A stretch of DNA of 64,000 nt from Ichthyophis bannanicus. Lineage: Eukaryota > Chordata > Amphibia > Gymnophiona > Ichthyophiidae. Every line of letters begins with the position of its first letter. The first letter of the stretch is position 1. Position numbers and translations under genes: made by a program. Location of the stretch: assembly GCA_033557465.1 (NCBI GenBank), contig CM066033.1, positions 910,682,808 through 910,746,807 of the forward strand. The letters run 5' to 3'. The notes beneath the pieces were generated by a model that worked only from the letters and a program-made list of their open reading frames with translations, had not been told where the DNA came from and ran no database searches. This document shows, piece by piece, positions 29,215-39,939 of this stretch.

Positions 29215-31340
29215 TCCTTCCCGACAGGGGGCCTCAGGAGGAAAAAGTCTTTCTACCCAAAGAAAAAGAAGGCCTACTGTATTTATGTCCCATACCATTC
29301 ATACCAGATGCCCTAGCAGGCACAGCAATCCAAGGGCCAAGGCCAAAAGCAACTTCTGCCTAAAGCCCCAACTTGTGCCATAACTGCAGCCTGGGGGGGG
29401 GCTTTTGATTCCCGGGCCCTAGCCCTTCTTCCCCTTTCAGGCCCAGTTCCACAGCATATTGGGAGACATCTCACATCATTTACCTATCACTGGCCCAGCT
29501 ACCTCCTACACTTTGATCAGACTGCCGCCGCCCCCCCCCCCCCATTCTTTCCAGGTGAGTATTCTTTGGAACTTTATCATTGAGAACTTCAGCAAGAGCT
29601 CAAGAGGTTGTTTCACTGTCTCAAACAGGAAATGGATTCTACTCCCTCTACTTCCTGTTTCCAAAGTAAATGGGCGGATTTCTCAATCACTTCCTAGTGC
29701 GCAAGAAGTTCAAGATGGTATCCCTTGGAATGTTGCTGCCCTACCTCCAGTGGAAAGATTGGCTATGCTCCTTAGATCTAAAGGATGTCTATACCCACAT
29801 CTTCATTCATCCCCTGCACCAGCAGTACCTCCGCTTTGTCAGCAGACATCACTATCAATACAGGTTTCTCCCTTTCAGACTGGCATCCACTCCAGGGGTT
29901 TTCACAAAATGTCTGGCGATCATGGCTGCTTTTCTTTGGGTGCAGGGCATCTTCGTTTTCCCCTATCTGGACAACTGGTTGATCAGAGACTGGATGCCGG
30001 ACGAGGTCCATCTTTCTGAACAACCAGGTGCTGGAGCAGCTGGGTTTTGTCATCAACTACCCAAAGTCCCACCTGCAACCCACTCAATGCCTCTAGTTCA
30101 TTGGGGCTTTTCTCGATACCAGTGCAGCCAGAGCCTTCCTTCCGTCAGTCCGGGCCCAGCACCTTTTCACTCTGGCTCTGGATGCCCAACGTTGCTCAAT
30201 GGCCTGGGCTCACTAGATGCTCTGCCTTCTGGGCCATATGGTCTCCACAGTCCACGTAACCCCATCTGCCTGGCTTTAGATGCGGCATGTGCAGTGGATA
30301 CTCTGTATGCAGTGGCATCAGGCAACGGACCGTCTTTTGAACAGAGTCAGGGTGACACAGCTATCCAACCAAGTAGTCTTCATCCAGAAGAACAACCAGG
30401 TGGCGATGTTCTACATCAACAAGCAGGGTGGCACAGGCTCATACCTCTTCTGCTGGGAGGCCTTTCGACTCTGGAGATTTTCCAGCAAGCACGGCATACT
30501 TCTCTAGGCAGCCTACCTCCTAGGACAGGACAACAGCTTGGCGAACAGGCTCAGCAGAGTGCTGTTGCTGCACGAATGCACTCTCAATCCACAAGTAGCC
30601 CGCAACATCTTCCAGAGATTGGACTCTCCGTCCATGGACCTTTTTACCACTTCTCACAATGCCCAGCTGCCGCTGTTATGCCCCAGAGTTTCCTCTCGCA
30701 ATCGGGTGGCCTCCGATGTGTTCCTCCTACACTGGGGCAAGGGCCTGCTTTATGTGGAGTGGAGGAGTGGCCTAGTGGTTGGGGCAAGGTACTTCGGGCC
30801 GGAAGGTCGGGGGTTCAAATCCCACTAGAGGACAGCAACCTTGGGCCGGAAGGACTGGGGTTTCTAGTCCCACAGGTGCTCCTTGTGGTCTTGGGCAAGC
30901 CACTTAACCCTCCATAGCCCATGTTCCCTGTAAAATAGTTCTCTGTGTGCTGTGCTTTCCTGTCTAATCAATGTGTTTATACCTCAAAAATTTCCTGTCA
31001 TGATTTGACAATTTCCAATCTGTAATCAAACCGCTGCTGATCGCTGGAAGTAGCGGTATACAAATGTATACTAAATAAAAATAAAATAAATAAATGCTTA
31101 TCCACCAACTCCATTGGTGGCCAAGACCCTTTTCAAGGTCCAGGCGAACAATGCCACTATGATACTCATTGCCCCAAGTTGGCCCAGGCAACTGTGGTAC
31201 CCCTGTGCTTTGCCTCTCCCAGGTGCATCCTCTTCACCTCGACCATGCCACAAATCTGCTCTCTCAGGAGGAGGAGACCATCCTCCACCCCAGTCTGAAG
31301 TCTCTAACCTTCATGGCTTGGATGCTGAAAGGATAGCTGT
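29215..31340 (+). pseudogene. DIRS-B gag end and RT / RNase H region (degraded)
   Basis: The first 180 bp resemble the Lys-rich gag tail. From about 29400 the RT/RNase H ORF is recognisable in several frames: KFKMVSLGMLLPYLQWKDWLCSLDLKDVYTHIF-like coding at 29710-29810 (quoted only to place it), HYQYRFLPFRLAS, VFPYLDNWLI (catalytic DD altered to DN), NNQVAMFYINKQGGTGS (near 30390) and SMDLFTTSHNAQL (near 30630). A SINE at 30755-31093 splits the methyltransferase-like part, which resumes with PPTPLVAKTLFKVQ. Stops and frameshifts are many. Confidence 0.82.
30755..31093 (+). mobile_element. tRNA-derived SINE with MIR/L2-like tail
   Basis: The head has a polymerase III A box, TGGCCTAGTGG (30770-30780), and a B box, GGTTCAAATCCC (about 30811-30822). 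A second, diverged copy of the B-box half follows 47 bp on (GGGCCGGAAGG at 30796 and 30843). The middle has CTTGGGCAAGCCACTTAACC, the core found in MIR-type SINEs. The tail, AGCGGTATACAAATGTATAC plus AAATAAA repeats, resembles L2 3' ends. ATG flanks it on both sides, and DIRS-B coding resumes directly after. Confidence 0.88.
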
Positions 31341-32455
31341 TGCTCAGTTTCACCTACCAAGGGAGGTGGAGAATATTCTTCTTGCATCCTGCAAGGATTC
31401 AACTAGATGTGCATATGACTTCAAATGATGCAGATTCTCTGTCTAGTGTGCAGACAGAGCCCTTAATCCTTTTTCCTACTCGGTGGAGCAGGTTCTAGCA
31501 TACCTTCTACACCTTTCTCATGCTGGCTTGAAGTCTAACTCGGGTCACCAGAGCACTAAGATGTACTCGAACTACCATTATACGATAAATGGTTGGTCCC
31601 TTTCCACTCACCACCTCATTGAACACTTCATGAGGGTCCACTTGCTATCGCGTCCACCGCCTGTGGCATGGGACATTAATGTGGTCCTCGGGCAGCTGCT
31701 CACTTCATCTTTTGAGTCACTGGCCACCTGCCCTCTCATGTTTCTGTCCTGGAAGGTCATTTTCTTGGTGGCATGCACTTCGGCGCACAGTCAGTGAACT
31801 ACAGGTGCTGGTGATGCACGTGCCCTATACCAGATCCTACAAAAATAGAGTGGTCCTCTGAATTCATCCTAAAATTCTCCCTAAAGTAGTTTACCCTTTT
31901 TCCTCTCAACAAGTCTGTGGTACTGCCCACCTTCTTTCCCAGGCCTCATGCGAACAGAGCAAAGGCCTCTCTCCATAACCTGGCTTGTAAGAGGGCATTG
32001 ACTTTCTATTTAGAATGAACAAAAGCCTACTGCTGTTCCTCTCAGCTCTTTGTTTCTTATGATCCGAACGGGCTGGGCATGGCAGTTTCTAAATGCACAT
32101 TTTCCATTTGAGTTGTCTGACTACATCTCCTTTGACTATGCCTAGGCTGGACTTTTCTTAGAATGCCATGTCACAGTGCACAATGTCAGCGACATGGAGG
32201 TTTCTGTGGCTAACTTGCGCTCAGTCTCCTTGCTGGAGATCCGTAGAGCTGCAACGTGGTCTTCTGTCCACACCTTCACAGCCCATTACTGCCTGGAGAT
32301 GGATTCCTGGCATGACAGCACCTTCTGCGAAGCCGTACTCTGGCATCTCTGGGAATTAATGCAACTCCTTCCCTCTAGCCCTTCTGTCGGTTCAGGCTAC
32401 CGGAGAGTCGTTCTCTTCCTTGATGCCAGAGCCGTATGTTGACTCTGAACCTTTT
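31341..32455 (+). pseudogene. DIRS-B tyrosine recombinase (degraded)
   Basis: Recombinase coding in several frames. The N-terminal part is near 31370-31540, followed by FLSWKVIFLVACTSA (the catalytic Arg region, damaged after CTSA), PRPHANRAKASLHNLACKRAL-like coding near 31945, and CHVTVHNVSDMEV (HxxR damaged to HxxS) near 32165. Next comes RRAATWSSVHTFTAHYCLEM near 32250 with the Tyr region present, ending near 32360-32440. A short inversion at about 31546-31572 adds to the damage. The copy is inactive. Confidence 0.82.
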
Positions 32456-32546
32456 CAGTTTTTTTCCACTGTTCTTCATGGTTCGGTTTTTCTGATTGCC
32501 CTGTTTGGGCAATTTACAATTTTTTTTGGTAGCTTGTAGCTAGGGC

Positions 32547-32888
32547 ATCCCATAAGTGAGGACTGACTTCCTCCATGGTCCTGGAAAAAGTGTGGTTACT
32601 CACCTGTAACAGGTGTTCTCTAGGAGCAGCAGGAATCAGTCCTCCTTACCCTCTTTCCTCCCTGTGTAGTTTTTGCCTTTTGGATCAATTAAGCTATGTC
32701 ATCATTCTGAGGTAAGATGGCTCCATTTGGGCAGGAAGGCAATCACGCATGCGTGCTGGATCTCCCAAACGTTTTCTGTGAAAGCTGGGGGTGGGAGGGA
32801 TTCCAGCGCAAGAGCTCTATCGGTGACATCACCTATAAGTGAGGACTGCTCCCAGAGAGCACTTGTTACAGGTGAGTAACCATGCTTT
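32547..32888 (+). repeat. DIRS-B internal complementary region and right terminal repeat
   Basis: The ICR lies at about 32550-32645: CCCATAAGTGAGGACTGACTTCC is the complement of the left end, and GTTACTCACCTGTAACAGGTG is the complement of the right end. The right terminal repeat (about 32715-32888) pairs with 17701-17860 and ends CAGGTGAGTAACCATGC. CR1-A sequence resumes immediately after. Confidence 0.85.
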
Positions 32889-33289
32889 TGGAATGATGTA
32901 TCCTTGAAGGATACTAGCAAAACTGAGAAGATAGGGCATCCTGATAGAGAGGTTCCAATAAAGATAAAAGCAATCCAGATGCCCTTAAGAAGACAGAGTA
33001 GAAAAATTCCAAATTACCCTGTCAATTGATAACCAGACTGTTAATATGAACAAAATACCACATCTGAAATGCCTGTGTGCAAATACTAGAAGTCTAAAAA
33101 AATAAGAAGGGAAAGTGAAATATGTAGTACTAAATGTAAGGTTAGAGATAATTGGCATCTCAGAGACTTGGTAGAAGGAGGACAACCAATGGGACACTGT
33201 GATACCTTGGTGCAAACTATATCGCAATGATAGGGCAGATCAAATTGGTGGAGGGGTTGTGGGTATTAAGTCGAACAGGATAAAACATT
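32889..33289 (+). mobile_element. CR1-A segment 2: ORF1-ORF2 junction and start of endonuclease
   Basis: GAATGATGTATCCTTGAAGG matches the sequence after ORF1 in CR1-C (63815-63835). The ORF2 start, NMNKIPHLKCLCANTRSL, follows near 33040, then the first part of the endonuclease to VVGIKSNRIKH near 33280. Stops are frequent. DIRS-D is inserted at the end. Confidence 0.85.
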
Positions 33290-33450
33290 CTCCAGGACCA
33301 AGCAGGAAGTCAGTCCTCACATATGGGTGACCTCGACGTCGATGGAGCCCCTGCGGAGCATTTCCCCAGCTTTTTATGAAAGCCTTTGGGAATACTGCAC
33401 GCATGCGCGGTCCCCTTCCCGCCTAAAGGTGCCATCTTGCTCAGTCTCTC
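33290..33450 (+). repeat. DIRS-D left inverted terminal repeat
   Basis: It starts CTCCAGGACCAAGCAGG and includes the palindrome TCGACGTCGA (about 33333-33342), CGCATGCG and GGTGCCATCTTGCTCAG. The right repeat at 38842-39000 carries the reverse complements (CTGAGCAAGATGGCACC, CGCATGCG, TCGACGTC). Confidence 0.92.
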
Positions 33451-33706
33451 TTTTTCCGTGGAGCCCTTCGGACGTGTGTCCTGGTTCACCCGGAAAATAG
33501 TTCAATTTTTTCGTCTATTCCTTGCGATTTCTTTGCGGTTTTTGTCCGGTTCGATGCTGGTTCCCCTTCTCGCCGGGTTCAGTACACCGGTATCGAGCCC
33601 GATCTTATTTTTCGGTTTTTGCCCTTCATGGCTGGCGTTCGCGCCCTTTTTTCCTTTTCCCTGGAAGGCCGGTCCTTCGACCTCACGGGGACTCTTTTTT
33701 TCCCCG

Positions 33707-35573
33707 ATGGCTTCCAGTGGTTTTAAGAAGTGTGATCGGTGCAAGAAACTAATGTCTCTCACCGACACACACGACTGCTGCCTTCGGTGCCTCGGTCCTG
33801 ATCATGATCCTAAGATCTGTGGACCGTGTGGAAAAATGTCCACTAAGGCACTGCGAAGTCGTCAGCACCAGAAGGAAAGGCTTTTCTCCGACTCAGCCTC
33901 CGGCCGGGCCCAGACCTCGTCTGAGGCCTCGACGTCTCGGGAGTCTGACCCCGAGCATCATCGGGGCTCCTCGGATAGGGGGTCCCCCGAGCAGCAGCGA
34001 AAGAGGAAGAAGTGGCTCGCGAGGGCGGCGTCGGAGGAGGTCCCTGGCTCCTCGAGGGCTAGGTCTCGGACCCCCGACCGCCGTCCCGGGCCCGTGGAAC
34101 AGGAGAAGCCGTCAAAAGTACCTCGAGTGGAGCCGGAGTCTGCTGGACACGTAAGTCCTGTTGTCCTCGAGGACTCTCCTCCCAGGGAGCCGACGTCAGG
34201 CCCGGCGCCGCCGGGGCCCGAGTCGGTAGCTGCTGAGCCTCCTGAGCTGGGTCTCAGGCTGACAGCCTTGGAGTGCAGACTGTCTGCCTTCATGGATCAG
34301 CAGCGGGTGCTGATGGCCAGCCTCTCTGGCGCATCTGCCCCGACCACCGGGACATCGACGTCGAAGTCGACCCCGGAGACTGAGCCGATACTCGAGACCA
34401 TGAAGGCTCGAGGTCGTCCTTGGTCGCGGTCACCCTCGACCTCCCGGTCGGGACCGAGGGCGTCGACGCCGGTGCCTTCGGCGTCGGGGTAGGTGCTGCC
34501 GGGCCCCGCACAGTCGGAGCCCAACTCCTCTTCGGACGAGTCTGCCTGGGAGACGGTGGATGAGGAGTCCCCCGATACCTTCAAGACTCGGTGCGTCCCG
34601 TCGGACTCACCGCAGTCTGAGCCCCGGAGTAGGTCCCCTCCGGAGGATACCCAGTTCTCGGAGTTCGTGCGGGATATGGCCACTGCTTTGCTGTTCCCGG
34701 CGGATCCCGAGGAGGAGCCTCGAGCCAAAGAGCTCGAGGCCCTCCAGTATGACTCTCCTCCGAAGGAGGCCTTTACTGTGCCGGTACCTCTGATGCTGGA
34801 ATGGCTCCTCTTCCGGATGTGGGAGGCACCGGCCTCGGCGCCGGTTCTGAGCAAGCGGGTCGATTCCATTTATCGACTCCGTAAGAGCCCTGGTTTTCAA
34901 AAGGCGCAGCTACCGCACCATTCCATGGTGGTGAAATCGGTCATGCATCATCTGAAAAGTCAGAAGATGCACTCCGCGGTGCCCCCTGGCAGGGAGGCCC
35001 GGAACCTGGATGCGTTCGGAAGAAAGTGCTTCCAGGGCTTGATGCTTGCTTGCCGGGTTCTCTGCTGGTCTCTCTGGGGAACCTTTGCAGAAGTTCAAGT
35101 CCTTGTCTTCGGGGATCCGGAAATGCTCTAAGTTTATGTCCCGAGCGGTCTACGATGGCATCGAGGCCTCGGCCCGGGTTGCGGCTGCCGGCATCGCGGC
35201 TCGACGCCAGGCATGGCTGCAGTCATCGGACCTCGAGCCATGGGTTCAAGACAAGTTGGTCAATGTCCCTTGCCGAGGTGAAAACCTTTTTGGCAAGCCC
35301 ATGGCCGAGAAGGCTGCTGAGCTCGAGACCAAGCACCTCACGAGGACAAGGCTGTCTCGAAAGACTTCTGCCACTTCACACAAGAAGAAGGGCTCGGGTA
35401 AAAAGCCCTTTTACTCGAGGAAGGCGACTGCCTACAAACAGTTCCCAACTTACCAGGCCTCCCCTGCTCCCCCACAGGGTCAGCAGGCCAAGGGCCAGGG
35501 ACATGGGCCCCGTAGGCAGAAAGCCCCCAAGCCTCTGGCTCCTGCTCCTACTCAGCAGGGTGAGGGGTTTTGA
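33707..35573 (+). pseudogene. DIRS-D gag-like protein (one stop, one frameshift)
   Basis: ATG at 33707 opens MASSGFKKCDRCKK. The Cys/His module shows CDRC, then CCLRCLGPDHD and CGPCGKM. A Ser/Arg/Glu/Pro-rich disordered part follows. A TAG at 34490-34492 interrupts it in frame; coding continues in the same frame through FSEFVRDMATALL and YRLRKSPGFQKAQLPHHS. A frame change between about 35045 and 35131 leads to the last part (VYDGIEASARVAAAG, EPWVQDKLVNVPC) and a basic Gln/Lys/Pro tail ending at 35571-35573. Layout and length match the DIRS-C protein. Confidence 0.83.
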
Positions 35574-37486
35574 CTCCCAAGGCATAGCCTCTCCGTCTCT
35601 GCTGTCCCATCCCTGCACAGGAGGTCGCCTAGCCCTGTTTGCCCACCGGTGGCCACCCATTACAGGGGACAACTGGGTCTTAAGCATCGTCCAAAAGGGC
35701 TACCTGCTTTATTTTCATCAGTTGCCTCCTCCCTATTTTCCAGGAGAGCCTCCAAGGCCTCCTCTCCATACAGCCCTCCTCCTGCAGGAGCTCCAGGGTC
35801 TGTTACGAGACCAGGCGGTGGAGCCTGTGCCTCCCCACCTCCAAGGTCACGGGTTTTACTCCAGGTACTTCCTAGTACCAAAGAGAACAGGGGATCTCAG
35901 GCCTATTCTCGACCTCAGAAATCTCAACAAGTTCTTACAGAAGGAAAGGTTCAAGATGCTTACTCTTGGAACACTTCTGCCCTACCTCCAGCAGGGAGAT
36001 TGGCTATGCTCTTTAGATCTAAAGGATGCGTACACTCACATCCTCATTCATCCAGACCACAGAAAGTACCTCAGGTTCATTGTGGGAGGAAACCATTATC
36101 AGTACAGAGTGCTGCCCTTTGGCCTCACCTCCACCCCCAGAGTCTTTACCAAATGCCTGGCAGTGGTGGCGGCCTACTTGAGAAATCAGGGTATCTTTGT
36201 CTTCCCCTGTCTGGACGACTGGCTCATCAGGGGTCAGACGTGCCAGGAGGCCAGGCAAGCCACCCTCCGAACGATTTCTCTACTACAGCATCTGGGCTTT
36301 GTCATAAACTTTGCAAAGTCCACTTTGCTCCCCTCCCAAAACTTTAGAGTTCATAGGGGCAAGACTGGACTCTCTGCAGGCAAAAGCTTTCTTGCCAGAA
36401 GAAAGAGCCCAAAGACTGATGACCTTGGCAAACCAGTTTCTCAGCAGGTCACTGGTCTACGCCAGGCTCTGCCTGAGGCTTCTTGGCCACATGGCTTCGA
36501 CGGTGCATGTCACACCCCATGCCAGGCTTCATATGAGGCCTGCACAATGGTGCCTCAGAACTCAGTGGTCGCAGGCCACAGGGAGTCTCAGAGACAGAGT
36601 AAGGGTGTCCAGACCATTCCTACACTCCCTACGTTGGTGGCTGCATCCCCCCAACTTACTGGAAGGGATGCCTTTTCAGCCACCTGGGTTCACAGTGGTA
36701 TTGACCACCGATGCCTCTCTACAGGGCTGGGGTGCACACTGTCTGAGCAGGTGCACTCAGGGCCTGTGGTCTCCCTGGGAGGTCCAGCAGCAGATCAATC
36801 TACTGGAGCTTCGGGCTATTCGCCTAGCCCTCAAGACTTTCTCTCACACCCTGGCTCACCATTCTGTTCTAGTGCAGACAGACAATCAGGTAGCCATGTT
36901 TTATGTGAACAAACAGGGAGGCACTGGGTCCAGGCTCCTTTGTCAGGAGGCGCAGGACCTTTGCTTGTTTGCGCTCAGGCACAACATGTTGCTCAAGGCG
37001 GTTTATCTCCCTGGCCAGGAAAATTACCAAGCAGACAGGTTGAGCAGAATTCTGCAGCCCCACGAGTGGCAGCTCCATCCCTTGGTAGTTCAGAAGATCT
37101 TCCTGAGATGGGGACTTGCATCCATAGATCTCTTTGCCAGTCCCCTGAACAGACAGCTGCCCAAGTTCTGCTCCAGGCAACCTCATCCTCTGAGACTAGC
37201 AGCAGATGCTTTTCTGATTTCCTGGTCCCAAGGCCTCCTATATGCGTTTCCTCCCACGCCTCTGGTGGCCCGAACCCTGTTCAAGGTTCTAAAGGACCAA
37301 GCCTCGGTCCTTCTGGTAGCCCCCAGGTGGCCGAGACAACCTTGGTTCCCACTTCTGCTTCAGCTAGCAGTGGACACTCCTCTACCTCTAGGGTTGCAGC
37401 CTAACCTTCTTTCTCAAGACCAGGGGTCTCTTCTTCACCCCAATCTCAAATCTCTCAATTTGATGGCCTGGAAGCTGCAAGGGTAG
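35574..37486 (+). pseudogene. DIRS-D RT / RNase H / methyltransferase-like ORF (one frameshift)
   Basis: Frame 1 carries the RT part: LRPILDLRNLNKFLQ, CSLDLKDAYTHILIHP, LPFGLTSTPRVFTKCL and the catalytic box reading CLDDWLI (Cys where DIRS-C has Tyr, near 36210). A one-base change in the CCCAAAAC run near 36340 shifts the frame. Frame 2 then continues LEFIGARLDS through RNase H (LTTDASLQGWGAH, LLELRAIRLAL, QTDNQVAMFYVNKQGG; all acidic residues kept) and the methyltransferase-like end (SIDLFASPLN, AFPPTPLVARTLF, APRWPRQPWFP), stopping at 37484-37486. It overlaps the gag end upstream and the recombinase downstream. Confidence 0.87.
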
Positions 37487-38523
37487 TTTTGGCTCCCTGG
37501 GGCCTACCTCCTGAAGTTGAAGAGGTTGTCCTGGCCTCTAGGAAGCAGTCCACTAGAAAAACCTATGCTCTGAAGTGGAAGAGGTTTTCTGTGTGGTGTC
37601 AGCTGCGTACAGAGGATCCTTTCTCCTGTACTGTACCAGTGGTGCTTCAGTACCTGCTACTATTATCCAATCAGGGCCTTAAGTCCAATTCTGTTCGGGT
37701 CCACCTCTCAGCTCTAGCAGCTCACCACTCACTGGTGGAAGGACACTCTCTATCGGTTCACCCCTTGGTGTCCCGGTTTCTCAGAGGTTTGCTCTTGCTC
37801 AAACCTCCTGTCCGTCCCCCAGCCCCTGAGTGGGAGTTGAATGTGGTCTTGCAGCAACTGACTCGCCCACCTTTTGAGCCGATGGCTACTTGTCCTCTTC
37901 GCTTCCTTTCCTGGAAGACACTCTTCCTAGTAGCCTTAACCTCGGCCAGACGGGTGAGTGAGCTTCAGGCCCTAGTCTGTGATAGGCCTTACACCCGCTT
38001 CTATAGGAACAGGGTAGTCCTTAGGACTCATCCAAAGTTCCTCCCTAAAGTTGTCTCCTCTTTCCACCTCAACCAGGAGGTGGTTCTTCCAACATTCTTC
38101 CCTAGGCCTCATGCAAGCCAGGCTGAAGCGGTCCTGCATACCCTGGACTGTAGGAGGGCCTTATCCTTCTACCTTGACCGTACGCAAGGACATAGAAGGG
38201 CTACTCAGCTCTTCATCTTTTTTGACCCTAATAATTTGGGGTTAGCTGTGTCCAAGCGTACCTTGTCCATATGGGTGGCTGACTGTATCACCTGGGCTTA
38301 CAGGGCGGCTGACCTTCCCTTGCAGGGTCGGGTCACAGCCCATCGTGTCAGGGCAATGGCTGCCTCAGTAGCTCATCTCCGCTCTATACCGTTGGCAGAC
38401 ATCTGCAGGGCTGCAACTTGGTCCTCAAGCCAGACTTTTGCAGCTCATTACTGCCTGGAGAGGGAGTCCCGTAGGGACAGTGCTTTTGGCCAGGCAGTAC
38501 TCCGGAATCTCTTTGAGGTTTAG
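37405..38523 (+). CDS. DIRS-D tyrosine recombinase (intact frame)
   Basis: Open from 37405, with no ATG near the expected start; the domain itself reads from about 37489 (numbering below from there, 344 residues). The core-binding part, with TYALKWKRFSVWC and SNSVRVHLSALA, covers about 20-110. The catalytic domain has Arg in TSARRVSEL (152-159), HRVR as the HxxR box (285-288), the CRAATWSS box (306-313) and Tyr321 in AHYCLE. All members of the R-H-R-Y set seen here are present. It lies directly downstream of the RT ORF in another frame, so expression probably needs overlap or reinitiation. This is the best-preserved DIRS recombinase in the window. Confidence 0.9.
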   Translation, partial: PSFSRPGVSSSPQSQISQFDGLEAARVVLAPWGLPPEVEEVVLASRKQSTRKTYALKWKRFSVWCQLRTEDPFSCTVPVVLQYLLLLSNQGLKSNSVRVHLSALAAHHSLVEGHSLSVHPLVSRFLRGLLLLKPPVRPPAPEWELNVVLQQLTRPPFEPMATCPLRFLSWKTLFLVALTSARRVSELQALVCDRPYTRFYRNRVVLRTHPKFLPKVVSSFHLNQEVVLPTFFPRPHASQAEAVLHTLDCRRALSFYLDRTQGHRRATQLFIFFDPNNLGLAVSKRTLSIWVADCITWAYRAADLPLQGRVTAHRVRAMAASVAHLRSIPLADICRAATWSSSQTFAAHYCLERESRRDSAFGQAVLRNLFEV

Positions 38524-38651
38524 GCAACTCCAGCCCTCCGTTGGGCTACTGGTGGAGGTTCTTTCAGTGAAAAGCCTTTCTCTGATGCTGGGACTAGAGG
38601 GAGTTCTCTTGTTCAGCCTGGGTTCCTTGGTAGCCCAGAGCTTGGGAGTCA

Positions 38652-38748
38652 CCCATATGTGAGGACTGACTTCCTGCTTGGTCTTGGAGAAAGAGTAGTT
38701 ACTCACCTGTAACAGATGTTCTCCAGGAGCAGCAGGAATCAGCCCTCA
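38652..38748 (+). repeat. DIRS-D internal complementary region
   Basis: 38652-38689 is the reverse complement of the left end (33290-33327), with about one mismatch. 38689-38748 is the reverse complement of the right end (38960-39020), including GTTACTCACCTGTAAC. The two halves abut. Confidence 0.93.
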
Positions 38749-38841
38749 CAACCCTCCCTCCTCCCCCCTCCCCTTGGAGTTGCAGTTGTACATAGTTTAT
38801 TTTACATTTTTGTGTACTGTTTTTTAGCTATGTCATTTGAC

Positions 38842-39023
38842 TGAGCAAGATGGCACCTTTAGGCAGGAAGGGGACCGCGCATGCGTGCAGTATTCCCAAA
38901 GGCTTTCATACAAAGCTGGGGAAATGCTCTGCAGGGGCTCCATCGACGTCAATGTCACCCATATGTGAGGACTGATTCCTGCTGCTCCTGGAGAACACCT
39001 GTTACAGGTGAGTAACTACTCTT
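38842..39023 (+). repeat. DIRS-D right inverted terminal repeat
   Basis: Inverted counterpart of 33290-33450, then the right-end extension TCCTGGAGAACACCTGTTAC and AGGTGAGTAACTACTC. CR1-A endonuclease coding resumes after it. Confidence 0.9.
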
Positions 39024-39939
39024 TTTTGCAGGAAACAAAATACACTGTAGAATCTCTACAGATAGAAATTCCATGTAAAAAGAGGAAGGTGATGCCAGTG
39101 TGTGTGTACTGCCTGGCCAGAATGACTAGATGGATGGTGAAATGCTAAAAGAAATCAGAGAAACTAACAAAAGTTATAAAACAGTAATAAAAGGGTGATT
39201 TCAATTACCCCAGTATTGACTGGGTCAGTGTCATAGCAAGATATGCTAGATTCCAGATGAAATAAATGCATCATAGAGCAGCTGGTTCATGAACCCACAT
39301 GAGGGGAAGCAATTTTGGATCTAGTCCTTAGTGGTACAAGAGCCAACTGTCTTACGGCCACTTGGTAATAGTGATAATAACATGATCACGTTTGATTTAA
39401 TAAATGGATAAAGAACAGCAAGGAAATCCACCACACCAACATTTAACTTTCAAAAGAAAAACATAAAATGAGGAAAATGGTTAAGAAAAAACTAAAAGGA
39501 TCAGTTGCAAAGGCTAGAGGTTTACATCAAGCATTGGCATTGTTTAAGCTCTGACCAGATATATTCCATGCTTTAAGAAAGTTGGAAGGAAGGTCAAATG
39601 ACTGCCAGCATGGTTTAAAGGTGAGGTTCAGAGAGGCTGGTGTGGCCAAAAGAGCATCTTTAAGAAAATGGAAGGAGGAGTTAAATGATATAAACAGGAA
39701 ACAATATAAGCATTGGCAAGTTAGATGCAAGGCACTGATGAGGCAGGCAAAGAAAGAATTTAAAAGAAGTTTGCCATGGAAGCAAAAGCACTTAATAAAA
39801 ACTTTTTCAAGTACATTCATAGTGAAAAAACCTGTGAGATAGCTAGTTGGACCATAAGATGATAGATAAAAGGGGCACTAATGGAGCATAAGGCCATAGT
39901 GGAGAAACTGAGTGAATTCTTTGCTTTGGTTTTTACTTA
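39024..39939 (+). mobile_element. CR1-A segment 3: endonuclease and linker (degraded)
   Basis: This continues the CR1 endonuclease with DFNYPSIDW-type coding near 39200. A linker follows with KARGLHQALALFKL and, in another frame, an open stretch 39582-39842 (KLEGRSNDCQHGLKVRFREA, RQYKHWQVRCKALMRQAKKE). It reaches LSEFFALVFT at 39930, where a minus-strand LINE begins. Several stops and frame changes are present. Confidence 0.82.

Larger units (their letters stand above)
33290..39023 (+). mobile_element. DIRS-D: near-complete DIRS retrotransposon
   Basis: The element is 5.73 kb. Terminal inverted repeats are 33290-33450 and about 38842-39023; the ICR is 38652-38748. Gag-like, RT/RNase H/methyltransferase-like and recombinase genes are all recognisable, and the recombinase is fully open. 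The flanks are one CR1 endonuclease split in two. No clear target duplication is seen. Gag has one stop and one frameshift; RT has one frameshift. Confidence 0.92.

Noticed and set aside
30755..30830. Functional tRNA gene
   Set aside because: A and B boxes are present but no cloverleaf or acceptor stem forms, and the unit continues into a SINE core and tail.
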